Shown here in pieces: positions 33,978-35,345 of a DNA stretch of 35,345 nt (positions within the stretch are counted from its first letter, which is position 1; each line of letters opens with the position of its first letter). A program made the position numbers and the translations under genes. The notes beneath the pieces are model-generated. The model saw nothing but the letters and a program-made list of their open reading frames with translations, was not told the DNA's origin and searched no databases. Source of the stretch: Candidatus Lambdaproteobacteria bacterium RIFOXYD2_FULL_50_16 (GTDB lineage Bacteria; SAR324; XYD2-FULL-50-16). The stretch spans positions 164,599 through 199,943 of the forward strand of contig MFNE01000010.1 in NCBI GenBank assembly GCA_001783695.1, given 5' to 3'.

Positions 33978-34961
33978 TTAGCCTTTAGTATGATAGCTTG
34001 TGATTTTGGTCAGAAAATCTGCCACCCTCCTAAGGGATTCTCGTTGATTATCAGTTATTCCTTCCGGGTCGAAGTGCATAATGTCGTTTCTAATACTTCT
34101 TACAGCAGCAAGCTCGCCCATAAAGATTTTTCTATCAATTGTTAGTTTAAGCTTCTCCCAATGATCTGGGTTTTCAATCAATCGAACATAGGCACCAAAA
34201 TTTAAATCATCTATACTCGAGACTTTCCTTGTTTTGTCCAGTGAAAGCTCTTGAATGTCTTTGAGCAAGAACTTTCCATTTAAAAGTCTTCTTATGTGAT
34301 TTTCTATCTGCTCTAAATATAAAAAAGGCTCTGATAACATAAAAAATTGAGAGCTAATATCTGCAATAGTTACAATACCACAAAGGGATTTATCTGATGT
34401 TTTTTTGACTAATACGACCCCCTCCCTAATCACTACGGAAATCGCTTCCAATAGCGGTGTATCGTAATCTAGAATGGTCAATTCCTTTTTTACAAAATCT
34501 CCAACTTTTTTCGAAGTCTCACCATTGGCAAGTCTGCAGCCAATTTCTTCCAGTGAGATTAGCCCTATCACATCCCTTGGTCCAGAAACTACAGGCAATT
34601 GAGAAAACCCTTTCATCATCATAACGGTTATCGCTTCAGATATTTTTGCGTCCTGCTTGACCGTCTCTGGAGCTTGATTTGCGGCGGGCAGCAACCCAAG
34701 CCGTTGAACAGGATCGCTATCATTTTTACTTTTAGCTTTTTCTTTGTGCCGTAACGTAATTTTGCCATCAACCCAACTGTTGATATAACTTGGCTCCACC
34801 TCTAGCTGGTTTTCTTCTAAGAATTTATTTATTTCGCTTTGGTTGTGCTTACTTCTTCTTTCAAACCCAAAGGCTTTGACAAGTTCTCGGGGGGTGATTT
34901 GGAACTCCTTTTCTTTTTTTTTAATTTCATCGACTATATCCGTTAAAGCTGCTGGAATCAT
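33978..34961 (-). CDS. CBS-pair protein with C-terminal HEPN-like domain
   Basis: The 327-residue product has three parts. Residues 1-72 form a helical, possibly DNA-binding domain (ITPRELVKAFGFERRSKHN). Residues ~98-207 are two CBS repeats (AITVMMMKGFSQLPVVSG; VIGLISLEEIG; GVVLVKKTS; CGIVTIADIS), which bind adenine nucleotides. Residues ~212-325 are helical and carry R291-N-D-I-M-H296, the Rx4H motif of HEPN domains, many of which are RNases. No signal or membrane segment is present. ATG 34961 follows AGGAAA. The gene looks more AT-rich than its neighbours and lies beside tRNA-Gly, suggesting transfer. A nucleotide-gated RNase or defence toxin is a hypothesis; a regulatory HEPN without activity is possible. 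Confidence 0.7.
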   Translation of the reverse strand: MIPAALTDIVDEIKKKEKEFQITPRELVKAFGFERRSKHNQSEINKFLEENQLEVEPSYINSWVDGKITLRHKEKAKSKNDSDPVQRLGLLPAANQAPETVKQDAKISEAITVMMMKGFSQLPVVSGPRDVIGLISLEEIGCRLANGETSKKVGDFVKKELTILDYDTPLLEAISVVIREGVVLVKKTSDKSLCGIVTIADISSQFFMLSEPFLYLEQIENHIRRLLNGKFLLKDIQELSLDKTRKVSSIDDLNFGAYVRLIENPDHWEKLKLTIDRKIFMGELAAVRSIRNDIMHFDPEGITDNQRESLRRVADFLTKITSYHTKG

Positions 34962-35345
34962 AGCATTTCCTGGTAAATTTATCTTAGCTAAGGGCCAACC
35001 TCCTCTTGAGGCTGAAAATATTGATCAGCGATCTGATAGTCTTTAACATAGGGCCGAATCTGCTGCAAGGTTTTACGTCATTCATTTGGTGGCTTGTCTC
35101 ACGCTCCGATCCAAGCCTTGCAACCCCTACTATTTCACCTAAGCCCCCGGTCACAAGCTACTGATGGAATAAACCAAAAATTCCAGCTAGTTCCGGCCTC
35201 CCCTCGGCTTTCCCTTGAGGTAGGTGCAAATCGCGGGTATTCGGCCAGCATTGGGCGATTTTGAGGGGAAATGGGGCCAGGACGGGCCCAGAGGAAGACG
35301 GGCTAGAGGCCTGAGCTTTGCTCGGGCTTAGCACCGTCACCAGCC
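34962..35345. other. Gene-poor window end
   Basis: No convincing gene. Minus-strand translation of about 34995-35085 gives short protein-like stretches in two frames, so a decayed 3' gene end is possible. A Ser/Pro-rich minus frame (35158-35340) has no ribosome site and no recognisable family. A partner of the CBS/HEPN-like gene beyond the window cannot be excluded. Confidence 0.3.

Noticed and set aside
34995-35095. Minus-strand peptide-like stretches at the window end, considered as a truncated transposase
   Set aside because: Two frames look equally protein-like, neither has a DDE or other catalytic motif, and no terminal inverted repeats are seen.

Overview
The window looks like chromosomal DNA of a Gram-negative, rod-shaped bacterium. 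Evidence is a MreBCD/PBP2 elongation operon, several signal-peptide-bearing outer-membrane proteins, lipoproteins, P-II/Amt nitrogen control and a CheZ-type phosphatase. Start codons are mixed (ATG, GTG, TTG), promoters are sigma-70-like, and both tRNA genes encode their CCA ends. A proteobacterial or neighbouring diderm lineage fits best; I cannot fix the taxon from sequence alone.

Layout. 1-1.8 kb: a 36-codon remnant resembling the start of a type I restriction HsdR N-terminal protein, a tiny lipoprotein, tRNA-Arg(CCG), yhbY and a YdjM-like membrane hydrolase. 1.9-3.9 kb: a large lipoprotein with two Ig-like domains and seven ~60-residue repeats, then ~550 bases of apparently non-coding DNA. 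4.5-6.3 kb: typA/bipA. 6.4-12.3 kb, minus strand: one tight operon mreB-mreC-mreD-mrdA-maf-outer-membrane protein with stop/start overlaps at most junctions. 12.5-17.0 kb: a 1340-residue SNF2 ATPase followed by greA. 17.0-18.8 kb: two unrecognised membrane proteins, with an 11-bp-period direct repeat upstream. 18.9-24.3 kb: an APH-fold phosphotransferase, a LysR regulator divergent from a SulP anion transporter, and a TSUP (TauE/SafE) exporter with a small membrane partner. 24.4-27.8 kb: a UmuD-like protein under two SOS-box-like palindromes, then amt, a TorF-type porin and glnK ending at a strong terminator. 27.8-29.5 kb: an orphan small gene and a zinc-ribbon membrane protein. 29.8-33.6 kb: a secreted LytR_C protein, a secreted protein of unknown function and a CheZ with a long N-terminal extension, ending at a terminator. 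33.7-35.3 kb: tRNA-Gly(CCC), an AT-rich CBS plus HEPN-like gene, and a gene-poor end.

How it works together. Most content is housekeeping: cell elongation, translation GTPase, transcript cleavage, nitrogen sensing and anion transport. The less ordinary material is: the CBS/HEPN-like protein beside a tRNA; the UmuD homologue whose expected cleavage bond is replaced by Ala-Pro; the CheZ with an N-terminal domain of its own outside a chemotaxis operon and co-oriented with two secreted proteins; the two-gene membrane module at 17-18.8 kb; and the seven-repeat lipoprotein. I see no CRISPR array, intact insertion sequence or prophage. No single stretch is proven to be a new system; the best candidates are the CBS/HEPN-like gene and the CheZ cassette.
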